Shown here: piece after piece, positions 38,319 to 39,420 of the stretch
How the letters are laid out: each line of letters starts with the position of its first letter
How positions within the stretch are numbered: the stretch's first letter is position 1
Assembly (NCBI RefSeq): GCF_003002065.1
Contig: NZ_PVZG01000036.1
Coordinates: 1-39,420, forward strand
DNA length: 39,420 bases
Direction of reading: 5' to 3'
Origin: Pseudosporangium ferrugineum
GTDB lineage: Bacteria > Actinomycetota > Actinomycetes > Mycobacteriales > Micromonosporaceae
Notes under the pieces: model-generated
What the model saw: only the letters and a program-made list of their open reading frames with translations
Database searches by the model: none
What the model was told of the DNA's origin: nothing
Made by a program: the position numbers and the translations under genes

Positions 38319-39109
38319 GCCGCTGCCGCCTCCGAGATCAACTTGGTGCTCTGCCCTTGTGTCAGAGCCTCAGCTCTCACGGACTCCCACGTTTGCCGCA
38401 GCGATAGTACGTCCGCCGACCGCTCGACCACAGTGCCTTTGAGCTGATTGTCGAGGTATCCCAAATCGTCGCCCTCCGGCGACGTGGCGATCACGAACGC
38501 ACCGTTGAGACCGGGATAAGCGCCAGCCGCCTTCGGCACGACATGCAGGTGGACCCGCGGCCGGCTGGCGACATCCACCAGGTGCAGGAGCTGTGCTCGC
38601 ATCACCTTCGGGCTGCCGACCGGACGCTCCAACACCACCTCGTCCATCACGGCGACCATGAGCGGCGGTGATGTCCCTTCCAAGATCGGCTGCCGAGCAA
38701 GCCGAGAAGTGACCAACTGCTCACGAGCGTCGCCCGACAGTTGACTGGCACCTTCCAGCAACGCACGGACGTAGTCCTCGGTCTGCAACAGACCTGGAAC
38801 AACCAGCGGCTCGAACGACCGCAAGGCGGTCGCCTTCTGCTCGATCGCTACCCACTCCCGAAACCACGGTGTCAGCGACTCGCGCATGATCGACTCGCGG
38901 ATACGCAGCAGCAGACCACCGGCACCGAGCGCGGAGTCACACTCCTCGGCGAACTCGTTCTGCGGCAGACGCCGGCACTGCTCCACGGCGGCGACCAAAG
39001 AGGCCGAGTAGCTGATGCGCTCCCCAAGAGCTTCCTGAGACAGCCCGGCCGCCATCCGGAGCCGGCGCAGCTCGCCAGCGAAGAGTTCCAACATCGGCGG
39101 ACGATCCAT
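38309..39109 (-). CDS. XRE-family regulator with DUF5753
   Basis: A 266-residue regulator. The N-terminal helix-turn-helix reads LFAGELRRLRMAAGLSQEAL, GERISYSASLVAAVEQCRR. The DUF5753 ligand or partner domain follows (FREWVAIEQKATALRSFEPL, VVPGLLQTEDYVRALLEGAS, VMDEVVLERPVGSPKVMRAQ, VHLHVVPKAAGAYPGLNGAF, DDLGYLDNQLKGTVVERSAD). The VPGLLQTEDYVRA motif is diagnostic. Such proteins regulate differentiation, antibiotic production or phage-like loci together with DUF397 partners. An inverted repeat (39170-39193) in its promoter region suggests autoregulation. Confidence 0.93.
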   Translation of the reverse strand: MDRPPMLELFAGELRRLRMAAGLSQEALGERISYSASLVAAVEQCRRLPQNEFAEECDSALGAGGLLLRIRESIMRESLTPWFREWVAIEQKATALRSFEPLVVPGLLQTEDYVRALLEGASQLSGDAREQLVTSRLARQPILEGTSPPLMVAVMDEVVLERPVGSPKVMRAQLLHLVDVASRPRVHLHVVPKAAGAYPGLNGAFVIATSPEGDDLGYLDNQLKGTVVERSADVLSLRQTWESVRAEALTQGQSTKLISEAAAAWT

Positions 39110-39420
39110 CTGTAAACCTCAGTAGAAGAGAGTCGACGAGCCCTGCATCGTGCCAGGAGCAGTGTTGCGGACTTTGGGATGCAACGCAAAGTCGACAAGG
39201 CCTTCCGTCGCCAACCCGCTCGAGGCGTGCTGAGCGGAGGGCGGTTGATCAACCTAGCTTGCTGAGACCAGGGCGGACATCGTTCCTCAACGGCCCGTCT
39301 ACGCTTTGAAGCAGGACGAGAGTCCTAGCCCGGGTGATTCACGGTGATCATCAACTGGTGGGCCCGACCGGCGTGTAAATAGACGGAAGTGCCTCTCTGG
39401 CAGGGGAAACTTGTGATTGC
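39110..39420. other. Upstream region of the XRE operon to the window end
   Basis: The first 120 bp are the XRE promoter region with the dyad at 39170-39193. The remainder shows no long coding frame. At the very end GGGGAAACTT precedes a GTG at 39413, which could start a rightward gene that continues outside the window, but only two codons are visible. No repeat or RNA gene was recognised. Confidence 0.4.
39164..39193 (-). promoter_or_regulatory. Dyad operator upstream of the XRE/DUF397 operon
   Basis: GACTTTG (39170-39176) and CAAAGTC (39187-39193) form a perfect 7-bp inverted repeat with a 10-base spacer. A second dyad, GTTGC/GCAAC (39164-39168 and 39181-39185), interleaves with it. The site lies about 55-85 bp before the XRE start codon, where an autoregulator would bind. 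Confidence 0.5.

Noticed and set aside
1..39420. CRISPR arrays, transposases, integrases, rRNA or tRNA genes
   Set aside because: None found: no regularly spaced direct repeats, no DDE or recombinase motifs in any credible frame, and no RNA gene signature.

Overview
This is a high-GC, strongly coding window with frequent GTG/TTG starts and many CGTACG words. It carries gene families typical of filamentous actinobacteria: DUF397 with XRE/DUF5753, a DUF6082-like protein, a DivIVA-type coiled coil, DUF4407, and LPXTG-type and Tat-exported proteins. It most resembles the Micromonosporaceae (Actinoplanes-like). That assignment is inference from gene content and codon use; no rRNA or tRNA gene was found.

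Layout. 1-2.6 kb: the end of a sugar ABC transporter operon (ATPase tail, permease) followed by a ROK regulator. 2.6-8.7 kb: a broken hydrolase, a two-gene surface operon (LPVTG-anchored protein and LamG-like protein), a DivIVA-like coiled-coil protein, and DUF4352, SIMPL and DUF4407 proteins. 8.8-10.4 kb: small exported proteins and a DoxX protein. 10.5-14.1 kb: a six-gene minus-strand cluster of exported proteins. Three share a signal segment ending in a W-A-x-W-like motif and a two-cysteine beta-rich domain; two are tandem-duplicated small membrane proteins; one is a Pro-rich surface protein. A fourth copy of the domain lies at 25.6 kb. This cluster is the best candidate for an undescribed system. 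14.1-15.0 kb is a hairpin-rich gene-free stretch. 15-19.4 kb: a HEAT-like protein, a frameshifted NUDIX gene, DUF3455, an APH-like kinase, an SDR and a Tat-exported LD-carboxypeptidase.

19.5-29.5 kb is a cell-surface glycan region: a membrane-anchored surface protein, a Wzc-like tyrosine autokinase, a low-molecular-weight tyrosine phosphatase, a PglE-like aminotransferase and a PglC-like phosphoglycosyl transferase. Further on is a PglD/NeuD-like acetyltransferase, plus an internally deleted 50-residue copy of it with a duplicated promoter. Together they suggest synthesis and membrane priming of an N-acetylated amino-sugar (bacillosamine-like) polymer under tyrosine-phosphorylation control. 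The 4,6-dehydratase, the polymerase, other glycosyltransferases and a sortase are not in the window.

29.5-39.4 kb is accessory. It holds a hydrolase/TetR divergent pair, then a decayed patch (GPP34 fragment, multiply frameshifted NUDIX). Two diverged ~260-bp non-coding repeats lie about 5.6 kb apart, each ending at the start of a short gene. The rest comprises an orphan DUF397, a DUF6082-like protein in lower-GC DNA, a large exported toroid-like protein, a YdcF homologue, a Cys-rich small protein, and an XRE/DUF397 pair with a dyad in its promoter region.
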